A stretch of 64,000 bases of DNA from Bdellovibrio sp. GT3 (GTDB taxonomy: Bacteria > Bdellovibrionota > Bdellovibrionia > Bdellovibrionales > Bdellovibrionaceae). This document shows, one piece after another, positions 17,911 to 28,835 of this stretch. The notes under the pieces are model-generated. The model was not told the origin of the DNA. It worked only from the letters and a program-made list of their open reading frames with translations, and did not search any database. The number at the start of each line of letters is the position of its first letter. Within the stretch, counting starts at the first letter, position 1. The translations under genes were made by a program, and so were the position numbers. The stretch lies in assembly GCF_037996765.1 (NCBI RefSeq), contig NZ_JBBNAD010000005.1, positions 528,001 through 592,000 on the forward strand, given 5' to 3'.

Positions 17911-18674
17911 AATTCCAGGCGCAAACCTGCGCCCCATATCGGATCTGATTCCATATTGGCTTCTGTATCGTCACCCGCAGCCAAGTATTGACTCATGAAC
18001 ACATCAAGAAACGTATTTTCCAAGCCGTAGTTGAAGGTGGCGGCTTTCGCAGTGTCGCGATCAAGCCAATCCAGTTGTAATAAGAAACCCACCGAATACG
18101 AATAACCCACTGGCGCATCTTCATTGATGGTGCTGGTCGGAGATTTATCCGTAAGACTCATTTTATACATCGACATGCCAAAGTAAGGGACCACATAAGG
18201 CTCGTTCATGATGTTGTCCATGGAATACTTTAAGGTCGCCATCAGTTTGGAAATTTCCAGTGTGCGATCTTCTCCGCTGCGGTTATCTTGGATGCTGCCC
18301 ATTCCATAGGAGCCACCAATGGCCACGGAGCCGAGTGAAAAGTTGTATTTGTAGTCCATCGCCAAGCTTATAATTGGCAGGGAAGCTCCATCAAAAAGCT
18401 CTTGATAAGTTTTCCCATCATTGATGGAAACGAAGCTTACGGGAACATAGTCCTCATATTCCAAACCAAAGTAGATACCATGAGTTTCCCGACGGATCTT
18501 GTAGTCAGCCAGGTTGTCCTGTGCGATTTCTTTTTCAACCAAGGAATTGGTGTGGACTTCCACATATCCCTCTTCTGGTTCCTCAATGCTCGCAAATGAA
18601 CTACTGCAAAAGATGACCAGCACCAGTGACACCAGTGTGTTGATTTGGATTCTTGGACTAAGGTGCAATTTCAT
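17907..18674 (-). CDS. Predicted outer-membrane beta-barrel protein
   Basis: 255 residues from the ATG at 18674. This start gives a normal signal peptide (SLVLVIFCSSSFA then SIEEPEEGY); an upstream ATG at 18770 would run through the divergent gene. The mature protein shows alternating strands, Gly/Tyr-rich segments (VAIGGSYGMGS, GYSYSVGFLLQLDW) and ends in LRLEF, with the terminal Phe typical of BAM substrates. I do not recognise a named family. It is divergent from the NagZ-like gene and convergent with mfd. Function is unknown. Confidence 0.7.
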   Translation of the reverse strand: MKLHLSPRIQINTLVSLVLVIFCSSSFASIEEPEEGYVEVHTNSLVEKEIAQDNLADYKIRRETHGIYFGLEYEDYVPVSFVSINDGKTYQELFDGASLPIISLAMDYKYNFSLGSVAIGGSYGMGSIQDNRSGEDRTLEISKLMATLKYSMDNIMNEPYVVPYFGMSMYKMSLTDKSPTSTINEDAPVGYSYSVGFLLQLDWLDRDTAKAATFNYGLENTFLDVFMSQYLAAGDDTEANMESDPIWGAGLRLEF

Positions 18675-18729
18675 GCTGTAACTCAAATCTTGTCTATTCC
18701 CGCTCTTGGCGAATGATATTCTAAGACCT

Positions 18730-20406
18730 ATGAACAAGTATATCAGGGAAATCTGCAGAATTTTGAGCATTACTCTTGTGTTTTTTGCAATTCCCGTCCT
18801 TGTGCCAGCTCAGACAAAGTCATTAGATCAGATTATTGATACGAAAATTTCCAAAATGTCCCTGAATGAAAAGGTGGGGCAACTATTTATCGTTGGCTTC
18901 CCGCACACCAGGACAAACAAGGATTTTGAAAAGTTCATCCAAGACTATAAGCCGGGTTCCTTCTTGCTGTTTAAGCGAAATATTCAATCTCTGGAGCAGG
19001 TAAAAAAGCTGAACGAAGACCTCTACAAAATTTCCTACAACTCCACAAAACTTCCACCCTTGATTGCCATCGATCAAGAAGGTGGTGCGGTATCACGACT
19101 TCCCATACAGCCCAATCCTCCAAATGCACTCGCTATTGGACAGACTCAATCAAAAGAACTTTCTGAGGAAATGGGCTATCAAACGGGACTCTTTCTTCGC
19201 GAAGTTGGATTCAACATGAATCTTGCCCCAGTACTTGATGTCGCAGACCCGTATACCTCAAGCTTTATCGGCGTACGTTCATTCGGATCTGATCCGACAC
19301 TGGTAAAAGAGATCGGCACGGCCTATGCAAAAGGGCTCTTGCGATCCAAAGTAATTCCCACTGCAAAACACTTTCCTGGAACTGGAAACGTCAAAGCGGA
19401 CCCGCATAATGTTGTTGTTAATAATGTCTCTAGTGAAAGTTCTCTGAAAGCAAAAGATCTGATTCCGTTTGAGGGATATTCTTCACTTGGCTCCAATGTC
19501 GCAGTGATGCTGTCGCATTCTATTTATCCGGCACTGGATCCCAAGAGAGAACCTGCGAGCTTTTCCTCAAAGATATCCACAGAGCTTTTACGAAACGATT
19601 TGAAATACCAGGGTCTAGTAATAACCGACGACCTTCTGATGAAGGGCTCTAAAGATATACTTCGCCCTGATCAGGCTGCTCTAAAAGCACTTCTTGCGGG
19701 AGCAGATATCGTGATGATGACCTGGTCTATTCACGATCAGGAGCGCGCCATCAAAACCGTTCGCAGCGCTGTGGAAGACGGTAGATTTTCAGTAGATCTT
19801 TTAAATCAAAAACTTCACCGCATCCTTGTGACCAAAGCGTTTGCCAATATCTATAGAAGAAACCCTAATCTTCCCTCCCTCATTGCCAAAGGTACACTGA
19901 GCTCGCAGGACTACGTTAGCCTCGAAGAGCGAGTTTTAAACGAAAACATCCGCACTAACTTAAACTCCAAGACGGCTATAACTGACACGTCAGAAGCAGA
20001 GCGTGCCCCAGCTGCGAATCCCGAAGTGGTCTGTGCGTTCTCTCCATCATTTGATTTTTTAACAAGCTTTAAGAATGCATCGACCGACACTGTTCACACA
20101 AAGCAGCTATTCGGGAGTTCAAAGGTTTCTGATATCCTTAATCCGGCAAAAAGCAATTCCTGCGAAGTGATTCTGGTGGCGGTCACCGGACCTAAAACTG
20201 CACGTCTGCTTCGCACCCTGCCCACACAGATAAAAAAGAACACTGTTGTGATAAATTTGGGTTCACCAGGATTGGTACCCAAAGAACATCCCTATCGCAA
20301 GCTAGTGCAGCTGTATTTCAATCACAAAGACTCTGGCAAGAAAGTGGCAGAGCATCTTGCGGAGATCCTTAATTCGCAATCTGAAAGCTTTGCGCTTCGC
20401 GATTAG
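18730..20406 (+). CDS. Exported glycoside hydrolase family 3 (NagZ-like beta-N-acetylhexosaminidase)
   Basis: 558 residues from the ATG at 18730, which gives a signal peptide (ILSITLVFFAIPVLVPAQ). GH3 hexosaminidases cleave GlcNAc from cell-wall muropeptides. The catalytic barrel includes GQLFIVGF, DQEGGAVSRL, KHFPGTGNVKADPH (Lys213, His214, and the Asp224-x-His226 general acid dyad) and the nucleophile in VITDDLLM (Asp300). The usual KHFPGHG reads KHFPGTG. E. coli NagZ is cytosolic and about 340 residues; this one is exported and has an extra C-terminal domain of about 180 residues. Periplasmic or prey cell-wall recycling is inferred. The end overlaps the convergent GIY-YIG gene by four bases. 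Confidence 0.85.
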   Translation: MNKYIREICRILSITLVFFAIPVLVPAQTKSLDQIIDTKISKMSLNEKVGQLFIVGFPHTRTNKDFEKFIQDYKPGSFLLFKRNIQSLEQVKKLNEDLYKISYNSTKLPPLIAIDQEGGAVSRLPIQPNPPNALAIGQTQSKELSEEMGYQTGLFLREVGFNMNLAPVLDVADPYTSSFIGVRSFGSDPTLVKEIGTAYAKGLLRSKVIPTAKHFPGTGNVKADPHNVVVNNVSSESSLKAKDLIPFEGYSSLGSNVAVMLSHSIYPALDPKREPASFSSKISTELLRNDLKYQGLVITDDLLMKGSKDILRPDQAALKALLAGADIVMMTWSIHDQERAIKTVRSAVEDGRFSVDLLNQKLHRILVTKAFANIYRRNPNLPSLIAKGTLSSQDYVSLEERVLNENIRTNLNSKTAITDTSEAERAPAANPEVVCAFSPSFDFLTSFKNASTDTVHTKQLFGSSKVSDILNPAKSNSCEVILVAVTGPKTARLLRTLPTQIKKNTVVINLGSPGLVPKEHPYRKLVQLYFNHKDSGKKVAEHLAEILNSQSESFALRD

Positions 20407-21950
20407 ATATAATCAATGGTGACTTCACCACTCTGAGTTTCGATTTTACCAAGCTCCATCAGCAGAACACTCATTCGGTCATAGGTATCAATAGTCAGAC
20501 TATCCCACAGTTGAACCTTTGGAACTCGTGGCGACGAGCTTGTGGTCTCAATGAGCCCTTTTCGTACATTTAAATAGTATGGCTCATCTGTAGCCGAGTC
20601 CGCAATTCGATATGAAATATTCGAGTTCAAGATTCTGGTCAGCTGTTTTGAGCGCAGGTATGTCATCCCGGCCCGCATGATGTGTCTATCAATCTTATCG
20701 GCAATATCAGAGGCCGTTAGAATAACTTCGATGTCTTCAGACTCGCCGTTCTCGACCTCAGATGACTCGACTTCTTCCTCTTCCTCAATAAATTCAAATT
20801 TCCGATTCCACCAAAGACTCAGAGCCATTATTTTTCGCAAAGATTTAAAGTCTTCAACACCCATCCCGTGACGCTCACAAAAGATCTGCAAACCATCTTT
20901 GACTAAGCTCGCTTCAATGGGCTCATAGAAAACATTGTCGTGAAAGCTCTCGGCGAGCACGCAGTCTCGCAGGTTTCTTAAAGAATCAAAAACTACGCTT
21001 GAAGTAAATGGTCCAATATTGAATTCCTGGCTTTGCTCAAACTCCATGTCAGTAAATTCCCGATTAAAGAACACAAGATTTCTATGGGCCGCCTTTAAAC
21101 TGATATTGTATCTTGGGTCCCATTTTTTAATTTCATCGGTTTCAAGCAATGCCGCCTCAAGGGGACTGCCGCAGACTGTGACTCTTAAGTCATAAACCTG
21201 CGTTAGCATCTCAAGCTTTCGACTGTCGCGATTCTTCTGACCACGGAAATAGCTATTAACCCGATCTTTCAATGAGGTTGCCTTTCCGACGTAAAGGATT
21301 TCATCCCACTTACTGATCATTCGGTAAATACCCGGTTGATCCGGCAATGAAAGGCGCTTTGCTTTGTCCAAGGGATATTCATACTTGGTTCGCGCAGTCT
21401 TTGGTGTGACGTTAAGCCACGCTTGAAGCTGCTCCCAGGTCTCAACACCCTGCTTAGCTAACTCTACCATAAGCCCCTGCCAAATGACCCTGGTGGCCTG
21501 CGTCTGCTGGGCCGCTCTCTTTAAATCCTGTGACGGATAACCAAAGTATCCGGCAAGACCTTTAATCCCCCTGGTTGGAAGATTCGGGAATAATCTTTTT
21601 GCAATCTCGTGAGTGCAAAGAATCGAAAATGGAAAGTCACTTTCCTTCTGCGCATAGTAGCTTTTAAGAAAGGGCTTTTCGAACTGGGCAAAATGAATCA
21701 GGCAATGGTGCCCCTTGAATTTTGCCTCGATCTCGGAAAAAACTTTATCAGGCGTCTCAGCCGCGGCCATATCCTCGTTGAAGATTCCTGTGATCAATTG
21801 AATGCGATACGGGATCTTCTCTTCATTCGGCAGTTGAACCAGGCTTGCCTTGGTTTCCCCATCAAGTGACGTCCATGCCACCTCAAGGATGTGCGCACCA
21901 CTCTCTGGCTTTGCGCCCGTAGTTTGCACATCCAAAAAGAAGAGTGGCAT
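20403..21950 (-). CDS. Degenerate DnaQ-like exonuclease domain fused to GIY-YIG nuclease
   Basis: 515 residues from the ATG at 21950; the frame also opens at a TTG at 21977 and a GTG at 21965. Residues 1-170 have a DnaQ-like layout, but the catalytic acids are altered: motif I reads LDVQTTG (Glu to Gln), motif II HFAQFEKPFL (Asp to Glu) and motif III KRAAQQTQAT where His and Asp are expected. Residues about 200-290 are a UvrC/Cho-type GIY-YIG nuclease with intact signature: GIY, LYVGKATSLKDRV, ALLETDEIKKWDPRYN. The last 220 residues, with an acidic stretch, are unrecognised. Related DnaQ-UvrC fusions exist. It overlaps or abuts the helicase gene upstream, so the two are probably co-expressed for DNA repair. 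Confidence 0.82.
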   Translation of the reverse strand: MPLFFLDVQTTGAKPESGAHILEVAWTSLDGETKASLVQLPNEEKIPYRIQLITGIFNEDMAAAETPDKVFSEIEAKFKGHHCLIHFAQFEKPFLKSYYAQKESDFPFSILCTHEIAKRLFPNLPTRGIKGLAGYFGYPSQDLKRAAQQTQATRVIWQGLMVELAKQGVETWEQLQAWLNVTPKTARTKYEYPLDKAKRLSLPDQPGIYRMISKWDEILYVGKATSLKDRVNSYFRGQKNRDSRKLEMLTQVYDLRVTVCGSPLEAALLETDEIKKWDPRYNISLKAAHRNLVFFNREFTDMEFEQSQEFNIGPFTSSVVFDSLRNLRDCVLAESFHDNVFYEPIEASLVKDGLQIFCERHGMGVEDFKSLRKIMALSLWWNRKFEFIEEEEEVESSEVENGESEDIEVILTASDIADKIDRHIMRAGMTYLRSKQLTRILNSNISYRIADSATDEPYYLNVRKGLIETTSSSPRVPKVQLWDSLTIDTYDRMSVLLMELGKIETQSGEVTIDYI

Positions 21951-21961
21951 TTCATTTAACT

Positions 21962-24349
21962 TCACGTCGTTTTCCAAAACTCTGAAACATCAGAAAGAAT
22001 TTTTCCGGAAACCAATTCCTGCACACTGTCCTGAAACCAGCCCTGAGGCATTGTTTCAGAGTATGTGGACTCCAGGAATCGAGTATCCATTAATACAATA
22101 ATGCCCTTGTCATTTTCTGAGCGAATGACCCGGCCAGCAGACTGGATGGTTTTTGCCATCGCAGGATAAACATATGTGTAGTTAAAGGCCTCGGACTTTT
22201 CATGGGAGCGCTCATAGTATTGGCGAATTTGCTCTCTCTCGAAGTCAAAGTTTGGAAGTGCCGGCCCCACCACAAAGGCGCCGATCAGCATATCACCAGG
22301 AAAGTCGACTCCCTCAGAAAATATACCACCCTGAACCGCAAGTAGAAGTGTAGGTTTGTCGGCACTCTTCATGAAGGACAAAAAGTCGTCCACGCGATCC
22401 GCCTTCATTTCACGTTGCTGCACCAACCGTTGATAGCTGCTGTCTTTCAGATAGCCCTCAACGTCTTTCATAAACTCAAAGCTCGGAAATAGAGCAATAT
22501 AGTTTCCGGGTTTTACCGCCATGATTTTTTCCATGGCCTGGGCAATCTTCGGCGCATTCACCGGTCGATCTTTGTACTTGGTTGATATTTGCGGAATCAG
22601 CAGTATTTTTCTGTGCTCTTTAGGAAAAGGAGAAACAAACTCCAGCGATTTTGTGAACTCCTCATCCAGTCCCAATAGTTTTCTTGAGTAAGGAAATGGC
22701 TTTAACGTCGCCGAGAATGCGACGACGTTCTTAAATGATTTATAAATTTCATTCAAGTGTCTGGAGGCATCACAACAGGTGACTTTCAGAGTTTCGTTGA
22801 TTTCGCCGTAAATGCGATTCTTTTGATAGGTTTGAAAGAACTCAGGGCCTTGCAGCTCCAAAGCTTGAGAAAATTCACTCCACAGATTAACAAGTCTCAA
22901 AACTCCGTCCTGAGGTTGAATCTCGACATCTGCCTCCAGGTACTCAGCCAGAAACTCCCGCAGTCTTGATTCCAACTCAAACACCGGATCAAAATCAATT
23001 TGAACAGTTCGCGATTCACCACGATAGGACTCGATCACTGCAATGGCTTCCTCACACAAAAGTTGCGCACGCCTTTGAAAGCGTAATGCGATTTTTGCCA
23101 ATGAAGGAATAACATTTTGTAAGTCCCTTGTGGATATGGCTGGTGAAAAGTAGTCCTGAGCCCTGGCTGGTAGATTGTGGGCCTCGTCAATGACAAGGTT
23201 TGCCTTTTGCGAAGGCTCCATTAATGGCATCTCTAAACGCCCCAGAAGGCTTCTGGTTGAAAAAACGTAGTTGTAGTCAGCTATCACCACATCCGCTCTT
23301 TCAATCGCCTCTATGGACAATTCAAAAGGACACACCTGGTACTCTTCACCTAACTCCTGCAGCTTTTTCTGACTTAGCGATCTTAGTTTTGAAACTTTGT
23401 TAACCAAATCGTTTTCAGCAACTTTCTTGTAATAGTCTTTGGCAAATTCACAGTACTGCGGATTGCACAGCGGCTCCGCCTTAAAGCACATCTTACTTTT
23501 GGCAGTGATTGTCAGCGGTCTGATTGAAGCACCCTGATCCTGCAGCTTCTCTACAGCCTCTTCCGCCACCTGATGTTGAGAGTTTTTTGGAGTGACGTAG
23601 ATGACCTTCTGGCCGCGAGCAAATGCATCCTTTAAAGAAGGATACAAAACCCCAATGGTTTTGCCCAAGCCCGTGGGAGCTTGAATAAGTAGTGATTTCT
23701 CCTCGACAAAACCCAACTGAATATTTTCAATGAGTTCGGTTTGCCCAGGACGAGGTGAAATGAATGGAAACTTTAGATCCTCTGCGGATTCCACCCGTTT
23801 CTTGAAGATCTTTTCACGAACCTTGGTTTCATCCACTAGCTCAGCAAGTCGCAATGCAAGCCAGGCTTCATACTCTTCAATATCAAGGTCGAAATACATC
23901 TCACTTTGCTTGAAGTTTCGCGAGGAAACCAAAAGCATTTTTAAATCTGGAATTTCACCAGTTTGTTTATAAAGGATGTAACCATAGGTTCGCAGCTGCC
24001 ATACGTAGGGATGATTATCATCCACTGTAAGTTTGTGTTCCAGGCTATCCACATCAAAAGAAGATTTAATCTCTTCGACCATAAAGCTGGATCCTTCAAT
24101 CACACCATCCGCCCGACCGGAGATAACAAATGTGTATTGATCTCTTTCAAACTCGATGGTCAGCTTTTTTTCAGCCTCATAACCTGGAATCTCACGAATG
24201 CGTTTTTTCTGAATGCTCTGGTGAATTTCCTGACCCATTCGTGGCGTCTGTCCATAGCCGGAGTGAGCTTCTATGCTTCCAACGCGTGGGCATGGCAAAG
24301 CGAACTGCCGCAGATCGATTGGTATTTTGCGATTGTTTTTCTTTGCCAT
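21962..24349 (-). CDS. RecB-type nuclease fused to DinG/XPD-like Fe-S helicase
   Basis: 795 residues. N-terminal residues 30-130 form a PD-(D/E)XK nuclease of the RecB/Cas4 type, with all hallmarks visible: GQEIHQ (His43), GRADG (Asp81), EEIKSS (Glu93, Lys95) and QLRTY (Gln118, Tyr122). The SF2 helicase follows: Walker A APTGLGKT at 224-231, four Fe-S cysteines at 288, 295, 300 and 340, DEAH at 388-391, and C-terminal motifs such as QSAGRVIRSENDKG. XPD/DinG enzymes unwind forked or R-loop DNA 5' to 3'. The fused nuclease suggests combined unwinding and cutting. It is the first gene of a two-gene leftward unit with the GIY-YIG protein. Confidence 0.9.
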   Translation of the reverse strand: MAKKNNRKIPIDLRQFALPCPRVGSIEAHSGYGQTPRMGQEIHQSIQKKRIREIPGYEAEKKLTIEFERDQYTFVISGRADGVIEGSSFMVEEIKSSFDVDSLEHKLTVDDNHPYVWQLRTYGYILYKQTGEIPDLKMLLVSSRNFKQSEMYFDLDIEEYEAWLALRLAELVDETKVREKIFKKRVESAEDLKFPFISPRPGQTELIENIQLGFVEEKSLLIQAPTGLGKTIGVLYPSLKDAFARGQKVIYVTPKNSQHQVAEEAVEKLQDQGASIRPLTITAKSKMCFKAEPLCNPQYCEFAKDYYKKVAENDLVNKVSKLRSLSQKKLQELGEEYQVCPFELSIEAIERADVVIADYNYVFSTRSLLGRLEMPLMEPSQKANLVIDEAHNLPARAQDYFSPAISTRDLQNVIPSLAKIALRFQRRAQLLCEEAIAVIESYRGESRTVQIDFDPVFELESRLREFLAEYLEADVEIQPQDGVLRLVNLWSEFSQALELQGPEFFQTYQKNRIYGEINETLKVTCCDASRHLNEIYKSFKNVVAFSATLKPFPYSRKLLGLDEEFTKSLEFVSPFPKEHRKILLIPQISTKYKDRPVNAPKIAQAMEKIMAVKPGNYIALFPSFEFMKDVEGYLKDSSYQRLVQQREMKADRVDDFLSFMKSADKPTLLLAVQGGIFSEGVDFPGDMLIGAFVVGPALPNFDFEREQIRQYYERSHEKSEAFNYTYVYPAMAKTIQSAGRVIRSENDKGIIVLMDTRFLESTYSETMPQGWFQDSVQELVSGKILSDVSEFWKTT

Positions 24350-24514
24350 GATTCCGCCGATTCTAATTCAAACGGCACTGATTTGCCGTAGGTTTTTTTC
24401 TTCGCCGTGCAGAATGTGAGCCACCACTGAGATACCGTGGCTTTAAAATGAAAAAGGCCCGATCCGAAGATCGAGCCTTTATATTTGAACTAGAATTATC
24501 AAGTCGCTTGGGGC
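24350..24514. promoter_or_regulatory. Intergenic region between atpC and helicase gene
   Basis: 165 bases. It holds the atp operon terminator (24452-24482) and, nearer the helicase, small inverted repeats ACGGCA / TGCCGT (24372-24389). The helicase promoter should lie here; boxes were not resolved. Confidence 0.4.
24452..24482 (-). terminator. Terminator of atp operon
   Basis: AAAGGCCCGATC and GATCGAGCCTTT form a stem with one mismatch and a CGAA loop. On the leftward transcript it is followed by CTTTTTCATTTT. Confidence 0.85.
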
Positions 24515-24928
24515 CTATTTTTTAGCAGCGCCTTCAGCCACTTCAATTTTCGCTCTTGCGCGAGTCCATTCTTTTTGGAACTCAACCCAGTCAGCATCTG
24601 TGATTACTTCGTCAAGGACGTGTTTCTCAGATTTTGCCAAGGCTTCTTTAGTTGCAACAAGATCGATTTCTTCTGGCAAGTCAGCGATGTTCGCAAGAAC
24701 ATTCACGCCTTCAGGGGATACTTGGCAGTAACCCCAGCTGATAACAGCTTGGTTCTGCTTTTCTTGACCCTTAAGTCTCCATTTCATCACACCGATACCC
24801 AGTGTAGTGATTAGAGGCGCGTGACCAGGAAGAATATTAAGTTCTCCTTTAAAACCAGGAACAGTTACTTCTTCGACCTCTTGGCCAACAAGTAGACGAC
24901 GCTCTGGAGTCACGATTGTCAGTTTCAT
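24515..24928 (-). CDS. atpC: ATP synthase epsilon subunit
   Basis: 137 residues. Epsilon is part of the F1 central stalk and can inhibit ATP hydrolysis. The N-terminal beta sandwich begins MKLTIVTPERRLLVGQEVEEVTVPGFKGELNILPGH-type sequence, which is diagnostic, and a two-helix C-terminal part follows. It is the last gene of the leftward atpF'-F-H-A-G-D-C operon and is followed by the operon terminator. Confidence 0.95.
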   Translation of the reverse strand: MKLTIVTPERRLLVGQEVEEVTVPGFKGELNILPGHAPLITTLGIGVMKWRLKGQEKQNQAVISWGYCQVSPEGVNVLANIADLPEEIDLVATKEALAKSEKHVLDEVITDADWVEFQKEWTRARAKIEVAEGAAKK

Positions 24929-24991
24929 ATTAAATCACCTTTTCCAAAGCGACCTTCTCAGGCCGCTTCATGAAGACGAAATCCTTCCGGA

Positions 24992-26401
<1,410 letters not shown>

Positions 26402-26409
26402 TCAGCTCC

Positions 26410-27297
26410 CTATCCTTTAAGCGCTTCCGCGCCCGATACGATTTCGATCAATTCTGTAGTAATTTTTTCTTGTCTCAATTTGTTGTACGTCAGAGTGAGT
26501 TTGTTGATCATCTCTTTCGCGTTGTTTGTCGCGTTTTCCATCGCGCTCATACGAGCACCATGTTCACCGGCAACAGACTCGGACATACATCTGTAAACCT
26601 GAAGGTCGAAATGCTTTTCAAGCAACTCTTTAATGATTTGCTCTGGAGCTGGTTCGAAAATCATGTCTACAGCAAAGTTTGCGTTTGCCTCAGCTTCTGA
26701 GTTGAAAGTCGTCAAACCAAGATCAATTGGAAGAAGAGTTTCAGCCGTTACAACCTGAGAAATCGCAGATTGGAATTCGTTATGAATGATACGAACTTCA
26801 TCGTATGCACCTTCTAGGTAGTCATTCATCACGCGATTCGCAACCTTGGAAGCCAACTCGTAAGAGATGTCTTTATCAAGCTTCGTGATGTAATCAACCG
26901 GCTTGATACCACGTCTAGCAAAGTAGTCGTGACCACGACGACCCACGAAAAGAAAATCAATCTTCTCCAGGTTCGCCTTGTTGTTGTTATAGTACGCCTC
27001 AGTAAATTTGTTGATATTGCTGTTGAAAGCGCCGCAAAGACCGCGATCAGAAGTGATAACAACAAGCAAAACATTCTTTACTTGTTCCTTCTTCTCCATC
27101 AACGGGTGCGTAACTTTGTTAGTCACAGCGATATCCGCAATCACCTTACGCAAAGTCAAAGCATAAGGACGCATGTTAACGATGTTATTCTGCGCCTTTC
27201 TCAACTTCGCAGCAGACACGAGCTTCATAGCCTTCGTGATCTGCTGGGTGTTTTTTGTGGACTCAATCTGAGCCCGGATATCCTTCAAACTTGCCAT
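26410..27297 (-). CDS. atpG: ATP synthase gamma subunit
   Basis: 295 residues. Gamma is the rotating central shaft. The N-terminal coiled helix (LKDIRAQIESTKNTQQITKA) and the C-terminal helix (ARMSAMENATNNAKEMI) that pair in the shaft are both clear. It lies between atpA and atpD with 11-12-base gaps. Confidence 0.98.
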   Translation of the reverse strand: MASLKDIRAQIESTKNTQQITKAMKLVSAAKLRKAQNNIVNMRPYALTLRKVIADIAVTNKVTHPLMEKKEQVKNVLLVVITSDRGLCGAFNSNINKFTEAYYNNNKANLEKIDFLFVGRRGHDYFARRGIKPVDYITKLDKDISYELASKVANRVMNDYLEGAYDEVRIIHNEFQSAISQVVTAETLLPIDLGLTTFNSEAEANANFAVDMIFEPAPEQIIKELLEKHFDLQVYRCMSESVAGEHGARMSAMENATNNAKEMINKLTLTYNKLRQEKITTELIEIVSGAEALKG

Positions 27298-27309
27298 TTA
27301 AGCACCAAA

Positions 27310-28833
27310 CTATTTGTTAGTAGGTTGGAAGATAGCTTTGAACTCTTCAAGAGCTGCCAACAACGCTTTTTTAGTGTCGTCTGCAATAGCTTTCTTCTCA
27401 GTGATAGTTTTGATGATGTCCGCGTGCTTGTTTTTCAAGAACTCGATCATCTCTTTTTCGTAGCGCTTAACATCAGTCTCTGGGTATTGGTCAACGAATG
27501 CGTTACCAGCAGCGAAGATCATGATGATTTGTTCTTCAACTTTTACCGGAGAGTATTGAGGTTGTTTAAGTACTTCGATCAAACGACGACCACGTGCCAA
27601 CTGTTGTTGAGACGCTTTATCCAAGTCAGACGCGAAAGCAGCGAACGCTTCCATAGAGCGGAACTGAGCAAGTTCAAGTTTCAAAGAACCCGCAACTTGT
27701 TTCATCGCTTTAATTTGAGCGGAACCACCCACACGAGAAACTGATTTACCTACAGAGATAGCTGGACGCACACCTTTGTAGAATAGATCTGATTCAAGGA
27801 AGATCTGACCATCAGTGATGGAGATAACGTTTGTAGGGATGTAAGCAGAGATATCACCCGCTTGTGTCTCGATGATTGGCAATGCAGTCAATGAACCGCT
27901 GCCTTTATCTGCAGACAATTTAGAAGCACGCTCAAGAAGACGGCTATGGCAATAGAACACGTCACCTGGATAAGCTTCACGACCCGGAGGACGACGAAGA
28001 AGTAGGGACAATTGACGGTATGCTTGAGCTTGTTTCGTCAAGTCATCGTATACGATCAAAGCATGTCTGCCAGTATCACGGAAGTATTCAGCCATTGCTG
28101 TACCAGAGTAAGCAGCAAGGTATTGAAGTGGAGCTGGGTCAGATGCATTGGCTGCGATGATTGTCGTGTACTCAAGAGCACCCGCTGCACGCAATTTTTC
28201 AACAACTAGAGCAACAGTCGATTGTTTTTGACCGATAGCTACGTAGAAGCACTGAACGTTTTGACCTTTTTGGTTGATGATAGTGTCAACCGCGATAGTC
28301 GTTTTACCAGTTTGACGGTCACCGATGATCAATTCACGTTGACCACGGCCGATTGGTACCAAGGCGTCGATAGCTTTGATACCAGTTTGAAGAGGTTCTT
28401 CAACCGGGTGACGGTAAACGATACCAGGAGCCTTAGTTTCAACGATACGAGAGTGAGGCGTGTTGATAGCGCCACGGCCGTCGATCGGGTTACCAAGAGC
28501 GTCTACAACGCGACCAAGAAGGGCTTCGCCAACTGGAACGGAAACGATCTTTTTTGTTCTCTTAACAGTGTCGCCTTCTTTGATGTGGCGGTCTTCACCG
28601 AAAAGTACAACCCCTACGTGACCTTCTTCAAGGTTCAATACCATTCCGAATACTTCACCTGGGAACTCAACAAGTTCACCAGCCATTGCGTTTTCAAGAC
28701 CGTAGATACGAGCAACCCCGTCCCCTACTGAAAGAACGCTACCTGTTTCACTAACTTCAATCTTTTTGTTGTACTGATTGATTTGCTCTTTGAGAACGCG
28801 ACTGATCTCGTCGGCACGGATTTGTGTTTCCAT
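27310..28833 (-). CDS. atpA: ATP synthase alpha subunit
   Basis: 507 residues. Alpha is the non-catalytic nucleotide-binding subunit of F1. The P-loop GDRQTGKT is near residue 170, and the alpha-type signature [17 protein letters not shown] is intact, with the arginine finger in the last motif. It starts two bases after the end of atpH. Confidence 0.99.
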   Translation of the reverse strand: METQIRADEISRVLKEQINQYNKKIEVSETGSVLSVGDGVARIYGLENAMAGELVEFPGEVFGMVLNLEEGHVGVVLFGEDRHIKEGDTVKRTKKIVSVPVGEALLGRVVDALGNPIDGRGAINTPHSRIVETKAPGIVYRHPVEEPLQTGIKAIDALVPIGRGQRELIIGDRQTGKTTIAVDTIINQKGQNVQCFYVAIGQKQSTVALVVEKLRAAGALEYTTIIAANASDPAPLQYLAAYSGTAMAEYFRDTGRHALIVYDDLTKQAQAYRQLSLLLRRPPGREAYPGDVFYCHSRLLERASKLSADKGSGSLTALPIIETQAGDISAYIPTNVISITDGQIFLESDLFYKGVRPAISVGKSVSRVGGSAQIKAMKQVAGSLKLELAQFRSMEAFAAFASDLDKASQQQLARGRRLIEVLKQPQYSPVKVEEQIIMIFAAGNAFVDQYPETDVKRYEKEMIEFLKNKHADIIKTITEKKAIADDTKKALLAALEEFKAIFQPTNK

Positions 28834-28835
28834 TT

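Noticed and set aside
17907-18770. Longer form of the beta-barrel protein starting at 18770
   Set aside because: It would overlap the start of the divergent NagZ-like gene and bury the clear signal peptide; the ATG at 18674 is better.
24372-24400. Hairpin ACGGCA / TGCCGT followed by a T run, resembling a rightward terminator
   Set aside because: No rightward gene ends there and the stem is only six base pairs; not listed as a terminator.
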